A stretch of DNA of 64,000 bases from Betaproteobacteria bacterium (lineage in GTDB: Bacteria; Pseudomonadota; Gammaproteobacteria; Burkholderiales; SG8-41), in the NCBI GenBank assembly GCA_025363575.1, contig JANYDM010000021.1:11060-75059 (forward strand), in the 5' to 3' direction. Of this stretch, positions 45,431 to 55,874 are shown in pieces; position 1 is the stretch's first letter; each line of letters begins with the position of its first letter. The notes under the pieces were generated by a model, which worked only from the letters and a program-made list of their open reading frames with translations, was not told the DNA's origin and made no database searches. A program made the position numbers and the translations under genes.

Positions 45431-45471
45431 GGGTCGGCCTTCGTGATGAGAAGCGGATGAAATTCGATGAT

Positions 45472-46545
45472 TCAGCGCGGCGGCCGGGGCGGACCGGCGT
45501 GCGCGAGACCAAGCAGAACCGCCACGGCCGCGACCGGCCAGCACTGCGAGAGGATGCGCACGATGCCGCCGAACGTGGCGAGATGGGTCGCTTGCGCCCC
45601 CGCCAATAATGGCGGCACCGCCTGATAAGGGTTGTCGGGCGTGACATTGACGATCGCCGCGCCCGCGAGTACGCACAGTATCGCCAGCGTTGCGCGCGCC
45701 GCCGGCGGCAGCCACATCAATAGCGCCATGGCCGCCATGCCCGCGGCAAATCCCGCCGCGACGCCCGGCGTCAGCCATTGCAGCCCGTTGATGGCATGCG
45801 CCATGGCGATGGCGGCAATCGATTTGGCGGCGACTGCGAGCACGAGCGTCAAAAGCGTGACGCGCAAAGCGTCGCCGCGTGATCTCGCGAGCAGCGAGAT
45901 GATGAGTCCCACGGCGGTTATCGCCAGCGCCACCACGGCCGCTTCGGCCAGCAGGTAGGCCTGCGACGAATGCATGAACATGGGCGTGAGGTCGAGTGCA
46001 TCGCGCACGTTGCCGCTGCCGAACGCGGGCGGCGACGGATAAAATTGAATCACGACCCACAAACCGATCAACATAAGCCCGCAGTCGCCGAGACGACCCG
46101 CGCGCACCACCCGCGCGCGCAGCGCCGCCAGCGGATTGTTCCACATCGTAAGCAATAGTGCCGCCAAGGCGCCCAGCGCCGCGCCCGCGCTGTTCGCCAG
46201 CAGGTCGACATTCGAAGCGATGCGCGTGGGCAGGAACATCTGCGCGCTTTCGAGCGCAAGGCTGATGCCGGCCGCCAGCACCGTTGCTGAGATCACCGCG
46301 ACGGCTGCGGCCAGCGGTGGACGCAGCGCGCGGAACAGCATGGCGCCGAGCGGGAGGTAAGCGATGACGTTGAGCGCGATGTCGCTGGCCGTCATGTAGC
46401 GCGGCCAAGGCGCAGTCAGAAACCGCAGCACTTCGGCGGGCGGCATGCGCCAGCCGATAAAAGGTTGCAGGCTGGCATACACGATGACCAGTGTGTAAGC
46501 TAGCGCGACGTATATCGCGAGAGGCGCCCGGCTCGACGTTTTCAT
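45472..46545 (-). CDS. VanZ-family membrane protein
   Basis: 357 aa, about ten hydrophobic segments. The first 120 residues carry the VanZ core (ASDIALNVIAYLPLGAMLF, LALESAQMFLPTRIASNVDLLANSAGAALG). The C-terminal half is an extra membrane region without a recognised domain. VanZ-type proteins alter sensitivity to some cell-wall antibiotics, but the cellular role of this longer form is unknown. Confidence 0.85.
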   Translation of the reverse strand: MKTSSRAPLAIYVALAYTLVIVYASLQPFIGWRMPPAEVLRFLTAPWPRYMTASDIALNVIAYLPLGAMLFRALRPPLAAAVAVISATVLAAGISLALESAQMFLPTRIASNVDLLANSAGAALGALAALLLTMWNNPLAALRARVVRAGRLGDCGLMLIGLWVVIQFYPSPPAFGSGNVRDALDLTPMFMHSSQAYLLAEAAVVALAITAVGLIISLLARSRGDALRVTLLTLVLAVAAKSIAAIAMAHAINGLQWLTPGVAAGFAAGMAAMALLMWLPPAARATLAILCVLAGAAIVNVTPDNPYQAVPPLLAGAQATHLATFGGIVRILSQCWPVAAVAVLLGLAHAGPPRPPR

Positions 46546-46630
46546 CGCATCAACGCGGCCTTTGCAGCGGTGCCGTACAAGAGAGCATCGCCCACCGGTT
46601 CAGAAATTCCCTGGCTCGAGTTCACGCGAC

Positions 46631-47584
46631 ATGTCGATATTCTATGATGTTTTCAATGGCGATGCGGACGGCATCTGCGCGCTCCATCAGCTGCGTCTCG
46701 CGGATCCGCGCGAAAGCGTACTGACGACAGGCGTCAAACGCGATATCGCGCTGCTCGACCGCGTGGACGCGCAGGCTGGCGATACGGTCACCGTGCTCGA
46801 TGTCTCGCTCGCGCGCAATGCGGCGGCATTGCAGACGCTGCTCGCGCGCGGCGTGAACTGCCGGTATTTCGATCATCATTTCGCGGGCGAGATTCCTAGC
46901 CATCCGCGGCTGCGGTCGTTCATAGATACGGCGCCCGACGTGTGCACTAGCCTGCTGGTTGACCATTACCTCAACGGCAGCCAGCGCGTCTGGGCGGTCG
47001 TCGCCGCTTATGGCGACAATCTCGAAGGGGGGGCGCGCCGGGCGGCAGCATCGCTCGCGCTCAACGACTTACAACTCGCACAACTGCGCGAGCTGGGCGA
47101 GTGCATCAACTACAATGCTTACGGCGACAGCGTTGACGACCTCAACTACCATCCAGCGGATCTGTATCAGACGATTTCCGGCTACGCCGATCCGTTCAAG
47201 TTCATGAGCGACGAACCCGTGCTCGAGGTTCTGCGCGCGGCGCGCGCCGACGATCTGTTCCTCGCGGGTGAGTTAAAGCCCGCGGTATCGACCGCGGGAG
47301 GCGAGATATATGTGTTGCCGGATGGCGCCTGGAGCCGGCGCGTGAGTGGAACCTTCGGCAACCAGCTGGCAACGGCCGACCCTGCGCGTGCGCACGCTGT
47401 GCTGACCGCGGGCGCCCGCGGGTTCGCGGTCAGTGTGCGCGCACCGATGGGCGCGCCACGCAACGCGGACGTGCTGTGCCGACAGTTCGGTGGCGGCGGC
47501 AGGCAGGGCGCGGCGGGCATCGATTTCCTGCCCGACGCGGAGTTCGAGCGCTTTGTCGCGGCTTACGGGCAGACCTTCGGCTAA
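46631..47584 (+). CDS. DHH-family phosphoesterase-like protein
   Basis: 317 aa. FNGDADGICALHQ (residues 8-20), YFDHHFAGEI and GGGGRQGAAG are the DHH/DHHA1 metal-binding motifs of the RecJ/NrnA superfamily. It is smaller than RecJ and not a typical NrnA, so the substrate (short oligonucleotides or cyclic dinucleotide products) is unclear. The ATG at 46631 gives the usual start; the upstream open frame is unlikely to be translated. Confidence 0.82.
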   Translation: MSIFYDVFNGDADGICALHQLRLADPRESVLTTGVKRDIALLDRVDAQAGDTVTVLDVSLARNAAALQTLLARGVNCRYFDHHFAGEIPSHPRLRSFIDTAPDVCTSLLVDHYLNGSQRVWAVVAAYGDNLEGGARRAAASLALNDLQLAQLRELGECINYNAYGDSVDDLNYHPADLYQTISGYADPFKFMSDEPVLEVLRAARADDLFLAGELKPAVSTAGGEIYVLPDGAWSRRVSGTFGNQLATADPARAHAVLTAGARGFAVSVRAPMGAPRNADVLCRQFGGGGRQGAAGIDFLPDAEFERFVAAYGQTFG

Positions 47585-47611
47585 CTTTTTCGCCTGCGGC
47601 AGGCACTCCGC

Positions 47612-48574
47612 CTAATCGGCCTTGATATTGCCGTCGCGGACCACCTTGCCGTACTTTGCATTCTCGGCCTTGATGAATGCGGCGAATTCTTCGGGTGTAT
47701 TGCTGGTCGGATCGCCGCCCAGTGACATCAGGCGTTCCTTGACGCCGGCATCGGCCGCGACGCGCCTGACGTCGGCTTGGATTTTGGCGATGACGTCAGC
47801 GGGCGTGCCGGCGGGCGCAAGAAAGCCGAACCACTGCGTCGATTCGAAGTTGATGCCCGCTTCGTGCAGCGTCGGCGTATCAGGCAGGACGGCGCTGCGT
47901 TTTGCCGCGGTGACCGCAAGTCCGCGTACGCGGCCGGACTTGATGTGCGGCACGATAGGCGCCAGGCCGAGAATGGCCGTCGGAATCTGGCCGCCGACGA
48001 GGTCGGTCACGGCGGGGGCCGCACCTTTGTACGGCACATGGAGGTAGTTGATGCCGGCGTTGGTCTTGAGCCATTCGCCGGCCAGATGCTGGGTGCTGCC
48101 GGTGCCGCTGGAGCCAAACGGCAGCCCGCCGGCGGTCTTCTTCGAGAGCGCGATCAATTCTTTCACCGTCTTCGCCGGCACCGATGCATGCACCACGATG
48201 ATGTTGGGATAGGTCGCGGCGAGCGAAATGGGCGCCAGATCCTTGAACGGGTCATAGTTCATTTTCGCGTAAAGCGCGGGATTCAACGCAATCTCGGCCG
48301 GCGAGCATACGAGCAGGATATAGCCGTCCTTCGGCGAGTGCGCCACCGATTCGGCGCCTATCATTCCGCTCGCGCCGGGCCGGTTGTCGATGACCACGGT
48401 CTGGCCCCAGTATTCGCCCAGCTTCTGGCCGTAAGCGCGCGCGGTAATGTCGAGACCGCCGCCGGCTGGAAACGGGACGATCAAGCGCACCGGTTTTGCG
48501 GGATATGATTGGGCGTGTGCGACGCCGGCGCTGAAAACTATAAGAGCGGCATACCAGTACTTGCGCGGCAGCAT
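47612..48574 (-). CDS. Bug-family (TctC) periplasmic solute-binding receptor, orphan
   Basis: 320 aa with a signal peptide cleaved after VAHA (about residue 21). YPAKPVRLIVPFPAGGGLDITAR and VVIDNRPGASGMIGAE are the Bug signatures. The TctA/TctB membrane partners are not nearby, as is normal for the greatly expanded Bug families of Burkholderiales. The ligand is probably a carboxylate. Confidence 0.93.
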   Translation of the reverse strand: MLPRKYWYAALIVFSAGVAHAQSYPAKPVRLIVPFPAGGGLDITARAYGQKLGEYWGQTVVIDNRPGASGMIGAESVAHSPKDGYILLVCSPAEIALNPALYAKMNYDPFKDLAPISLAATYPNIIVVHASVPAKTVKELIALSKKTAGGLPFGSSGTGSTQHLAGEWLKTNAGINYLHVPYKGAAPAVTDLVGGQIPTAILGLAPIVPHIKSGRVRGLAVTAAKRSAVLPDTPTLHEAGINFESTQWFGFLAPAGTPADVIAKIQADVRRVAADAGVKERLMSLGGDPTSNTPEEFAAFIKAENAKYGKVVRDGNIKAD

Positions 48575-48626
48575 GGCATCTCCGGAATCGATGTTTACCG
48601 ATACTAAACGAAAATCAGCCCGCCGG

Positions 48627-49172
48627 TCAGGCGCCAGCCGGCAGACGCGCCTGTGCGAGGACGTCCATCTCGATCGTTGCGAACGCGCTCAGCCACAGCG
48701 CTGCATCGTAAGCGTCCATCCATTCGCCGCGCCATGCCCACGCCACGACCAGCACTGCCAATCCGGTGTACAGCGTGAAAGCGCAAATACAAAACCAGCT
48801 GCGATGACGCGCGACGCTGGCGGGCCGGCGCACTTCGGTTTCAAGCAGGAGGACGACAGTTATCCACAACGCCGTATTTATCGCGTCGAGAGTGTCCTTC
48901 TCCACGAGGTAACCGATGCCGGCGGCACAGACGCCGATCGCGGCAATCACTCTCGCAATACGCATCGCCGCTGCGGCGCGTGGGGTAAACAGGCGGGAAG
49001 AGAAACCGGTTTCGAGCATGAACAGCATCAGCAGCAGCAACCACGCCAGTGCGTCGAGGCCTTTGCTCGGTGTGCCCGCGGAGAGGTAATACACGGTATT
49101 GCAGACCAGCAGAGCGACGACGGCGATTCTGAATGCGCGGTATACGAACGATGCCCGCCGGGCTGCCTTCAC
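48627..49172 (-). CDS. Small membrane protein of unknown function
   Basis: 181 aa with four to five hydrophobic segments and no recognised domain. It starts 25 bases after the sodium/solute symporter stop, on the same strand, so it is probably co-transcribed and might be an accessory subunit. Nothing in the sequence shows a catalytic motif. Confidence 0.65.
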   Translation of the reverse strand: MKAARRASFVYRAFRIAVVALLVCNTVYYLSAGTPSKGLDALAWLLLLMLFMLETGFSSRLFTPRAAAAMRIARVIAAIGVCAAGIGYLVEKDTLDAINTALWITVVLLLETEVRRPASVARHRSWFCICAFTLYTGLAVLVVAWAWRGEWMDAYDAALWLSAFATIEMDVLAQARLPAGA

Positions 49173-49197
49173 CAGATGGCGTGTGCTGGCAGCACCG

Positions 49198-50649
49198 TCA
49201 GTGCGACGCCGGGCCGCGCGCGGGCCGCGCTATTTTTTGCCGGATAACGTGCGGCGCTAGCGAGCCGCCTATCATGCCGAAGAGGGCCGCAAAAACCCCC
49301 GCGAGCTGCGGCGGGCAGGCGGCGGTTGGCGCCAGTATCTCCAGCGAAATCCATGTCGCGAGGCCTGACACGATGGCGGCGAGCGCGCCCTGCTGATTCG
49401 CGCGTTTCCAGTAAAGTCCGAACGCCAGCGGCACGAATGCAGACACCAGCGTCACCTTGTAGGCGTTCTCGACCATCTTGTAGATGGAAAGCTCCGAATT
49501 GAGCGCGAACAGCGTGACCAGCACCGTGAAGCACAGCACGACGATGCGCATCAGCCGCAGCAACTGCTTGTCGCTCAAATGCCTGAAGGTCGGCCGCAGG
49601 ATATTTTCGGTAAACGTCACCGACGGAGCGAGCAGCGTGGCGCTTGCGCAACTCTTGATCGCCGATAACAGCGCCCCGAAGAACATGATCTGCGCGAAGA
49701 TCGGCGCGTGATTCAAGATCAGATTGGGCAGTATCAACTGAGACTGCTTGTCGCCGTCGATCAATTTCTGCACCAGTTGCGGATCGATCAGGGTTGCGGA
49801 GTAAGCGAGAAACATCGGAATAAAGGCGAAACAGAAATAGATGCAGCCGCCGATGATCGCGGCGCGGCCCGCGGTGCGTTCATCTTTCGACGAGGCGACA
49901 CGCTGGAACACGTCCTGCTGCGGGATCGAGCCGAGCATCATGGTGACGCCCGCGGCAGCGAAGCCAAGCACCCCGGCCAGAGATGCGTCGGGCCAGAACG
50001 AAGAGAATTTGCCGGCGTTCGCGGCATGCTCGACCACCACCGAGACTCCGCCGGCGAGCTGACTGACGTCCCAGCCGATGTAGAGCATGCCGATGACGAT
50101 AATGATCATCTGCAGAAAATCGGTAACGGCGACCGCCCACATGCCGCCCCACATGGTGTAAATGAGCACGGTCGACGCGCCGACTACCATGCCGGTCGCC
50201 TGCGACATCGCGCCTTCGGACACGACGTGAAATACGAGCCCCAGCGCGGAAATCTGCGCGGCGACCCAGCCCAGGTAAGACATCACGATGCACAGTGTGG
50301 TCAACGTTTCGACCGCGCGGCCGTACTTGTTTCGATAGAAGTCGCCTATCGTCAGCAGCTGCATCCGGTACAGCGGGCGCGCGAAGAACAAGCCGACGAG
50401 GATCAGGCACAGGCTGGAGCCGAATGGATCGGCAATTACGCCGCCCATGCCTTCGCGCAGAAAAGTCGCCGGTATGCCGAGTACGGTTTCCGAGCCGAAC
50501 CACGTGGCGAACACCGTGGCGATGACGATATACAGCGGCAGGCTGCGCCCTGCCACCGCGTAGTCGGCTGAAGTCTTGACGCGCCGCGCCGCCCACAGAC
50601 CGATGCCGACTGAGATGAGCCAATAGATGATTACGAACCAGAGCAGCAT
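49198..50649 (-). CDS. Sodium/solute symporter (SSS family)
   Basis: 483 aa, about 13 hydrophobic helices. The TM1 region WLISVGIGLWAARRVKTSADYAVAGRSLP and FATWFGSETVLGIPATFL match SSS transporters, with substrate/sodium-site residues unresolved. It could carry an amino acid, a monocarboxylate or another small solute. It is followed by a small membrane protein. An upstream gap of 81 bases separates it from ubiB. Confidence 0.9.
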   Translation of the reverse strand: MLLWFVIIYWLISVGIGLWAARRVKTSADYAVAGRSLPLYIVIATVFATWFGSETVLGIPATFLREGMGGVIADPFGSSLCLILVGLFFARPLYRMQLLTIGDFYRNKYGRAVETLTTLCIVMSYLGWVAAQISALGLVFHVVSEGAMSQATGMVVGASTVLIYTMWGGMWAVAVTDFLQMIIIVIGMLYIGWDVSQLAGGVSVVVEHAANAGKFSSFWPDASLAGVLGFAAAGVTMMLGSIPQQDVFQRVASSKDERTAGRAAIIGGCIYFCFAFIPMFLAYSATLIDPQLVQKLIDGDKQSQLILPNLILNHAPIFAQIMFFGALLSAIKSCASATLLAPSVTFTENILRPTFRHLSDKQLLRLMRIVVLCFTVLVTLFALNSELSIYKMVENAYKVTLVSAFVPLAFGLYWKRANQQGALAAIVSGLATWISLEILAPTAACPPQLAGVFAALFGMIGGSLAPHVIRQKIARPARGPASH

Positions 50650-50730
50650 GTCAACGGCGCGCGGGCGGCATGCAAGAACGATGAGGCATTATACGACGCG
50701 ACACAGCAGCGTCCAGCCGCCGGCCGCCGC

Positions 50731-52251
50731 TTAGAGCATCAGGTAAAACAGCAGGCCGGCAATGGCGGCGAGCGCGACTGTCATTCCGGCCAGCAGTGCA
50801 TTCTGCCGCCGCGCTTCCGTGGCCAGGCGCTGCAGCGTCAGTTGCAGCCGATCCGCGCCTTCGTTGCGCAGGAAGCGCTCGACCAGCCGCGGCAGCTGCG
50901 GCAGCAGCGTATTCCAGTACGGGGCTTCGGCACGAATTTGCTCAACGAGACCGCGCCAGCCGATTTGTGCCGACATCCAGCGCTCGAGATAAGGCTTGGC
51001 CGTCACCCACAGATCCAGCTCGGGATCGAGCTGGCGGCCGAGACCTTCTATCGTCAGCAGCGTCTTCTGCAGCATGACGAGCTGCGGCTGGACTTGCATG
51101 TTAAAACGCCGCGCTGTCTGGAACAGGCGCAGCAGCACGCGTCCGAATGAAATGTCCTTCAGCGGCCGCGAGAATATCGGCTCGCAGACCGCGCGGATGG
51201 CGGTCTCGAAATCGTCGACACGCGTGGCGCGCGGCACCCAGCCCGATTCGATATGCATCTCGGCGACACGCCGGTAGTCGCGACGGAAGAACGCGAGAAA
51301 ATTCTGCGCGAGGTAGTATTTGTCCACCGCCGTCAGCGTGCCCATGATGCCGAAATCGAGCGCTATGTACTGGCCGTTCGCGGCCACCAGTATGTTCCCG
51401 GGATGCATGTCGGCGTGAAAAAAACCATCGCGGAATACTTGCGTGAAAAAAATCTCGACGCCCGCGCGCGACAGTTTTTTGAGATCGACGCCCTGCACGC
51501 GCAACGCCGCGACATGCGATATCGGCGTGCCGTGCATGCGCTGCATCACCATGACTTCGCTGGCGCAGTAGTCCCAGTAGATTTCAGGCACCAGCAGCAG
51601 CGGCGAATTCGTGAAATTGCGGCGCAGCTGGCTTGCGTTGGCCGCCTCGCGCATGAGGTCGAGCTCGTCGTCCAGATGCTTGGCGAATTCCGCGACGACC
51701 TCGTGCGGCCGCAGCCGCTTGCCGTCGGCCCAGAGCAACTCGACAAGGCCCGCGGCGGCGTCGAGCAGCGCAATGTCATTGCGGATGATTTCCGGAATAT
51801 TCGGCCGCAGTATCTTGACGGCGACTTCGCGCCCGTCGTGCAGCCGGGCGAAGTGCACCTGTGCTACCGAGGCGCTGGCGACGGCAACCGGGTCGAACTC
51901 GCGAAAGACCTGCGCCCACGGCTTGCCGTACGCGCGCTCTAGCGCAGCCAGGGCCAGCTCGGGCGCGAATGGCGGCACCTGGTCCTGCAGCCGCGCGAGC
52001 TCGTCGGCGATGTCCGCGGGCAACAGGTCACGGCGCGTGGATAGCAACTGGCCGAACTTGACGAATATGGGGCCCAGCGCTTCGAGTGCGAGCCGCAGCC
52101 GCGCGGCGCGCGGCGCGTCCAGCCGGCGCCAGAACAAGAGCCGCCGGACGAGTCCGCGTACGCCGCGTACGCGTTCGTGACCAAGGACGAATTCATCGAG
52201 TCCGTAACGCAGGCTGACGGCGATGATCTTGAAAAGGCGGAACGAACGCAT
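50731..52251 (-). CDS. ubiB: Ubiquinone biosynthesis atypical kinase UbiB
   Basis: 506 aa ADCK-type protein required for coenzyme Q synthesis. The KxGQ motif [14 protein letters not shown] (K65-Q68), the Ala-rich loop [21 protein letters not shown] and ALDFGIMG are all present, with C-terminal hydrophobic helices for membrane anchoring. The ATG at 52251 gives the usual [10 protein letters not shown] start; the ORF is open for 40 more codons upstream. It is last in the ubiE-...-ubiJ-ubiB operon. Confidence 0.95.
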   Translation of the reverse strand: MRSFRLFKIIAVSLRYGLDEFVLGHERVRGVRGLVRRLLFWRRLDAPRAARLRLALEALGPIFVKFGQLLSTRRDLLPADIADELARLQDQVPPFAPELALAALERAYGKPWAQVFREFDPVAVASASVAQVHFARLHDGREVAVKILRPNIPEIIRNDIALLDAAAGLVELLWADGKRLRPHEVVAEFAKHLDDELDLMREAANASQLRRNFTNSPLLLVPEIYWDYCASEVMVMQRMHGTPISHVAALRVQGVDLKKLSRAGVEIFFTQVFRDGFFHADMHPGNILVAANGQYIALDFGIMGTLTAVDKYYLAQNFLAFFRRDYRRVAEMHIESGWVPRATRVDDFETAIRAVCEPIFSRPLKDISFGRVLLRLFQTARRFNMQVQPQLVMLQKTLLTIEGLGRQLDPELDLWVTAKPYLERWMSAQIGWRGLVEQIRAEAPYWNTLLPQLPRLVERFLRNEGADRLQLTLQRLATEARRQNALLAGMTVALAAIAGLLFYLML

Positions 52252-52315
52252 CGGCGGATTGTAACCGCCGCGGAACAGCCGGGCGAGCGCGCGCCGGAAA
52301 CTCAACGCCCTTGTA

Positions 52316-52948
52316 CTACCGATGCGCCGGCGTCTGCACGTGTTGGGCGAATTGCCCGATACGTTTTTCAAGGCGCGCGACGTCGTCGCGCAGGGTATCG
52401 ACCGCCCGCACGAAACGCTCGACGTCGCTTTTGGCGGCGATCAGCGGGCGCTCGTCGATCCAGTATGCGGCGGTGGCGCGCGCGAAGCCGGCCGCCGCTT
52501 CGCGTTGCCAGCGTTTTAGTTCGCCGGCGGTGGCGACCATGCGGTGCGCGGCGATGTCGCCAAACACGCGGCTCAGGTCTTCTTCGACATCCCAGCGCAG
52601 ATTTTGCGCAATGTAGAGAATTTCGCGTGCGAGCGACGCATCGCCGGTGGTCGCGACCTGCTGCCAGGCAGTCGCGTCACCCGCGAGCGTGCGCATAGCG
52701 ATTCCCGGCGTCAGAGTGAATGTGGCAGCCGGCGCGGCAGTCGCCGGCGCTTCCGCGACCTCACCGGACTCCAGAATAGCGAGAGCGACGCTGAAAGGCG
52801 CTACTTCAAAGCGCGCGACCTGGCCGGCGTACGGCTGCAAACGTTCACGCGCCCACGATGCGCGCTTAAGGAGATGGTTCAGCGCGGCCGCGGTTGGCCT
52901 GAGCCTGAACCCCGTGGCTCGCACCTGGTCATCGGCCGGCGCGGACAT
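52316..52948 (-). CDS. ubiJ: Ubiquinone biosynthesis accessory factor UbiJ (SCP2 domain)
   Basis: 210 aa with an SCP2 lipid-binding domain in the first 110 residues ([28 protein letters not shown]) and a C-terminal coiled coil ([19 protein letters not shown]). With UbiB and UbiE it belongs to the soluble Q-synthesis complex. It lies 64 bases before ubiB and 9 after the Tim44-like gene. Confidence 0.88.
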   Translation of the reverse strand: MSAPADDQVRATGFRLRPTAAALNHLLKRASWARERLQPYAGQVARFEVAPFSVALAILESGEVAEAPATAAPAATFTLTPGIAMRTLAGDATAWQQVATTGDASLAREILYIAQNLRWDVEEDLSRVFGDIAAHRMVATAGELKRWQREAAAGFARATAAYWIDERPLIAAKSDVERFVRAVDTLRDDVARLEKRIGQFAQHVQTPAHR

Positions 52949-52957
52949 GCCGCGCGC

Positions 52958-53797
52958 TCAATTCTGCTGAATGCCGCTGATCAGCCAGCCGCTGCTGTTG
53001 TCGAGCGGCTTCTCGAGATGCCAGATTTCGCTGAACGGCGCAGCGGCCGTATCGCCATCCTCGCGGATCATGCCGCTGAAGTTGACGCTCGCAACATAGA
53101 CATTGCCTTCCGTCACGACTTCGACCACTTCCGCGTCGAGCGTCACGACATCGGTCTTCTGCGGCGCAGTGCCGCGCGCCTTGATGTCACGCTCGATCTG
53201 CACGTACATTTCTGGCGTCATGAAATCGCGCATTGTAGACAGGTCCGCATTGTCGTTCGCATCCTGCAGCCGCGTGAAATTCAGTTTTGCGTGGTGAGTG
53301 AATTGCGCGACGTCGAAACCCGGCGGAAAGCGGTTGGGTGCCGGCGCAGCGGGCGCGCCACCGCCGAAACCAGTCGAAAAGTCCGGCCGCGCGCCGGGCG
53401 TGCCGGCATTCGCTGCATACTCGAGCGGTGCGCCTTGTGGTCTTGACCGTAGCATGCGCAGGGCGAACACCACTGCCGCAGCGAGGGCGAGCATCAGCAA
53501 TATGCTGGTGAATGCGCCGCCCGGACCGTTGCCCATGAACATCGATGCGAGGCCGGCGCCGATCGCGAGCCCCGCCAAAGGCCCGAGCCAGCGGCTCATG
53601 CCGGAAGGTTGCGGTGCCGGCGTGCCCGGCGCAGCGGCGGGGGCCTGCTGCTGCAGCGGCGGCTTGACCGCCGGCTGTGTGATGGTGCGTTGCCTGCCGA
53701 TGCTGGAGCCGCCGCCCAGCCGCTTGGCCTCGGCGTCTGCTGCGAACAGTCCTACGCTCAACACGGTTGCGAGAATCGCCGTCCATTTGATCTTCAT
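52958..53797 (-). CDS. Tim44-like domain protein, exported/membrane anchored
   Basis: 279 aa. Signal peptide (ATVLSVGLFAADAEAK), then Gly/Pro/Gln-rich linker with SIGRQRTITQP, two hydrophobic helices (about 80-135), and a C-terminal Tim44/calcineurin-like domain (about 165-279, FDVAQFTHHAKLNFTRLQDANDNADLSTMRDFMTPEMY). Such genes are regularly found in betaproteobacterial ubi operons; the role is unclear. The ATG at 53797 gives the signal peptide and has TCCTCC-complement GGAGGA ahead. Confidence 0.87.
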   Translation of the reverse strand: MKIKWTAILATVLSVGLFAADAEAKRLGGGSSIGRQRTITQPAVKPPLQQQAPAAAPGTPAPQPSGMSRWLGPLAGLAIGAGLASMFMGNGPGGAFTSILLMLALAAAVVFALRMLRSRPQGAPLEYAANAGTPGARPDFSTGFGGGAPAAPAPNRFPPGFDVAQFTHHAKLNFTRLQDANDNADLSTMRDFMTPEMYVQIERDIKARGTAPQKTDVVTLDAEVVEVVTEGNVYVASVNFSGMIREDGDTAAAPFSEIWHLEKPLDNSSGWLISGIQQN

Positions 53798-53899
53798 TTT
53801 TCCTCCAGGGGACAGACTATTGCGGGGCATCATACTACCAATGTCAGACGGTCTAACGGATATTGCGTCTCGTAATGAATTCGCGCGGTTAGCGCCGTA

Positions 53900-54577
53900 T
53901 CACGGCTGGGCCGGGGTGATTGCGGCCAGCTCGAACACGTTCCAATCGCCGCGAAACCAGGGGCAGCCGCCGCGGCCGCAGCGGCTCGTGTCCTGCCATT
54001 CGGATTGGGTTTCGCTTTTCGCGGGACGGCCGAGCGCCGGCGCGTACCATTCGACGTCAAGAATGCGCGTTTCGCGCAAGAAGCCGTCCCAATCGCCGGC
54101 GTATGTGCGACGCACGATTTTGATGGTGTCGAAAGTGCCGGCAGGCACCGTAATGCGTTCTTTGCCGACGACTTCGCCGTCGACACGCACGCTGCTGCGC
54201 TGGCCGGTCGCTGGCTCGATCGCATCGACCCGCGCGGACCATGAGCCGCTGCTATCGCCCGCGGGCGCATAAACCGGCAGCGGCGTCCTGAATTCCAATT
54301 CGCGCAGGCGATCGTGACTGGCGAGCGGGTGGCGCAGCCAGTTGCCGTCTCTGGTATAAATCTCGGTGCGCGCCCCGCCGGTGCCCGGCGTGTCGGTTGT
54401 GACCGTCATCTCGACGCGATCGGCCTCGGCGTTGGCGATCCGGTAGCTTATATTTCCCCGCAGCTCGCTGTTATAGCCGTTTGAAATCCGATAAATGAAA
54501 GCGTCGCCGGTTGCCGCAGACGCGGAGCCGGCAGCCAGCACCGCCGCGAAAACCAGCGCACATAGCTTAAGCATCAC
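53900..54577 (-). CDS. Exported protein of unknown function in the ubi operon
   Basis: 225 aa with a signal peptide (CALVFAAVLAAGSASAA) and a mainly beta body. WYAPALGRPAKSE and ITVPAGTFDTIKIVRRT recall DUF3108-like or lipoprotein-associated beta-sandwich proteins, but no firm family is assigned. Two C-terminal cysteines (CGRGGC) could form a disulfide. It lies between ubiE and the Tim44-like gene on the same strand. Confidence 0.7.
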   Translation of the reverse strand: MMLKLCALVFAAVLAAGSASAATGDAFIYRISNGYNSELRGNISYRIANAEADRVEMTVTTDTPGTGGARTEIYTRDGNWLRHPLASHDRLRELEFRTPLPVYAPAGDSSGSWSARVDAIEPATGQRSSVRVDGEVVGKERITVPAGTFDTIKIVRRTYAGDWDGFLRETRILDVEWYAPALGRPAKSETQSEWQDTSRCGRGGCPWFRGDWNVFELAAITPAQP

Positions 54578-54611
54578 GATCTCCTGCTGAATGAGCTGCC
54601 GGCACCGCGCT

Positions 54612-55343
54612 CTATAGCCGGTAACCGCGATGCAGCGCGACGACTCCGGCGCTCAGATTGAAGTATTCGACCCGTTCGAGCCCGGCTTGTTCCATCAGCG
54701 TCTTCAATTGTTCCTGGTCCGGATGCACGCGGATGGACTCCGCGAGATAGCGGTAGCTGGCGCTGTCATTAGCCACGAGCTTGCCGAGCAGCGGCAATAC
54801 CTTCAGCGAATAGACATCGTAGAGCGGCTGCAGGGGTTGCCAGACGCGCGAAAATTCGAGGACGAGCAGACGGCCGCCGGGTTTCAGTACGCGGCGCATT
54901 TCGGCCAGCGCACAATCCTTGCGCGTCATGTTGCGCAGCCCGAAGGCCACGCTGACGCAATCGAAATGCGCGTCCGGGAAAGGCAAATGTTCCGCGTCGC
55001 ATTGAACGGCGGCCGCGGCGACTCCGGCGTCGAGCATGCGATCGCGCCCGCGCGTCAGCATTGCGGGATTGATGTCGGTCAGCACGACCTCACCGCTGCT
55101 GCCGGTGCGGCGCGCGAATTGGACCGCAAGATCGGCAGTGCCGCCCGCCACGTCGAGCACGCGCTGACCGGGCCGCACGCCGCTTTGCTCTACCGTAAAG
55201 CGTTTCCATACGCGATGCAGTCCGGCCGACATCAGGTCGTTCATCAAATCGTAGCGTGAAGCGACGGAATCGAACACGTCCGCGACGCGGTGCGCCTTGT
55301 CGTCCTCAGGGACTTTTTCAAACCCGAAGTCGGTGGTCTTCAT
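54612..55343 (-). CDS. ubiE: Ubiquinone/menaquinone C-methyltransferase
   Basis: SAM-dependent C-methyltransferase of quinone synthesis, 243 aa. [26 protein letters not shown], the SAM loop [16 protein letters not shown] and [20 protein letters not shown] are diagnostic. It follows the DUF971 gene by 44 bases in the usual betaproteobacterial order. Confidence 0.96.
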   Translation of the reverse strand: MKTTDFGFEKVPEDDKAHRVADVFDSVASRYDLMNDLMSAGLHRVWKRFTVEQSGVRPGQRVLDVAGGTADLAVQFARRTGSSGEVVLTDINPAMLTRGRDRMLDAGVAAAAVQCDAEHLPFPDAHFDCVSVAFGLRNMTRKDCALAEMRRVLKPGGRLLVLEFSRVWQPLQPLYDVYSLKVLPLLGKLVANDSASYRYLAESIRVHPDQEQLKTLMEQAGLERVEYFNLSAGVVALHRGYRL

Positions 55344-55387
55344 CGGTATGAGATTAGCGCGAAAGCGGTGCGGCTATGCGCGCTGTT

Positions 55388-55771
55388 TTATTGCGGGGTT
55401 TTTTCGCGGCTGGCGCCGGCTTCTTCAAGCCGGCGCAGGTAATGCGCCCACATCTCCTGCTGACGGCGGCCGTAATCGTAAAGCAGGTCCCACGAATAGA
55501 TGCCGGTATCGTGGCCATCGGAAAAATACAATTGCACGGCATAGGTGCCCACCGGCTCAATGCGCGAAATGCCGACATCTTTTTTGCCGGTTTGAAGCAC
55601 CTCCTGGCCAGGACCATGACCGCGCACTTCGGCGGACGGTGAGTGTACGCGCAGGAATTCGCAGGGAAGGGCGAACGTTTCGCCATCGGCGTAGGTAATT
55701 TCGAGCACGCGCGATTTCTGATGCAGCTTGATTTCCGCCGGCGTCGGCGTGCTGGTGGCGGATGCGGCCAT
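55388..55771 (-). CDS. DUF971 (GBBH-like N-terminal) domain protein
   Basis: 127 aa. LHQKSRVLEITYADGETFALPCEFLRVHSPSAEVRGHG and GTYAVQLYFSDGHDTGIYSWDLLYDYG match the small beta-rich domain also found at the N-terminus of gamma-butyrobetaine hydroxylases and in iron-sulfur proteins. It precedes ubiE, a common arrangement. The ATG at 55771 is chosen because the family starts close to this point. Confidence 0.88.
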   Translation of the reverse strand: MAASATSTPTPAEIKLHQKSRVLEITYADGETFALPCEFLRVHSPSAEVRGHGPGQEVLQTGKKDVGISRIEPVGTYAVQLYFSDGHDTGIYSWDLLYDYGRRQQEMWAHYLRRLEEAGASREKTPQ

Positions 55772-55874
55772 TGGTGTCGTGCGCTCAGGGACGATTGCGG
55801 GATCAGCATGATAGCCGACTTGGAGGATCGGCAATATGTACGGCGCGAGTGCCCGTCCGGCGGGCCCCGTCAAC

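Noticed and set aside
45071..46408. A 445-codon frame ending in the MazG-like protein
   Set aside because: The N-terminal two-thirds is a shadow of the VanZ gene; the MazG-like protein begins at 45430.
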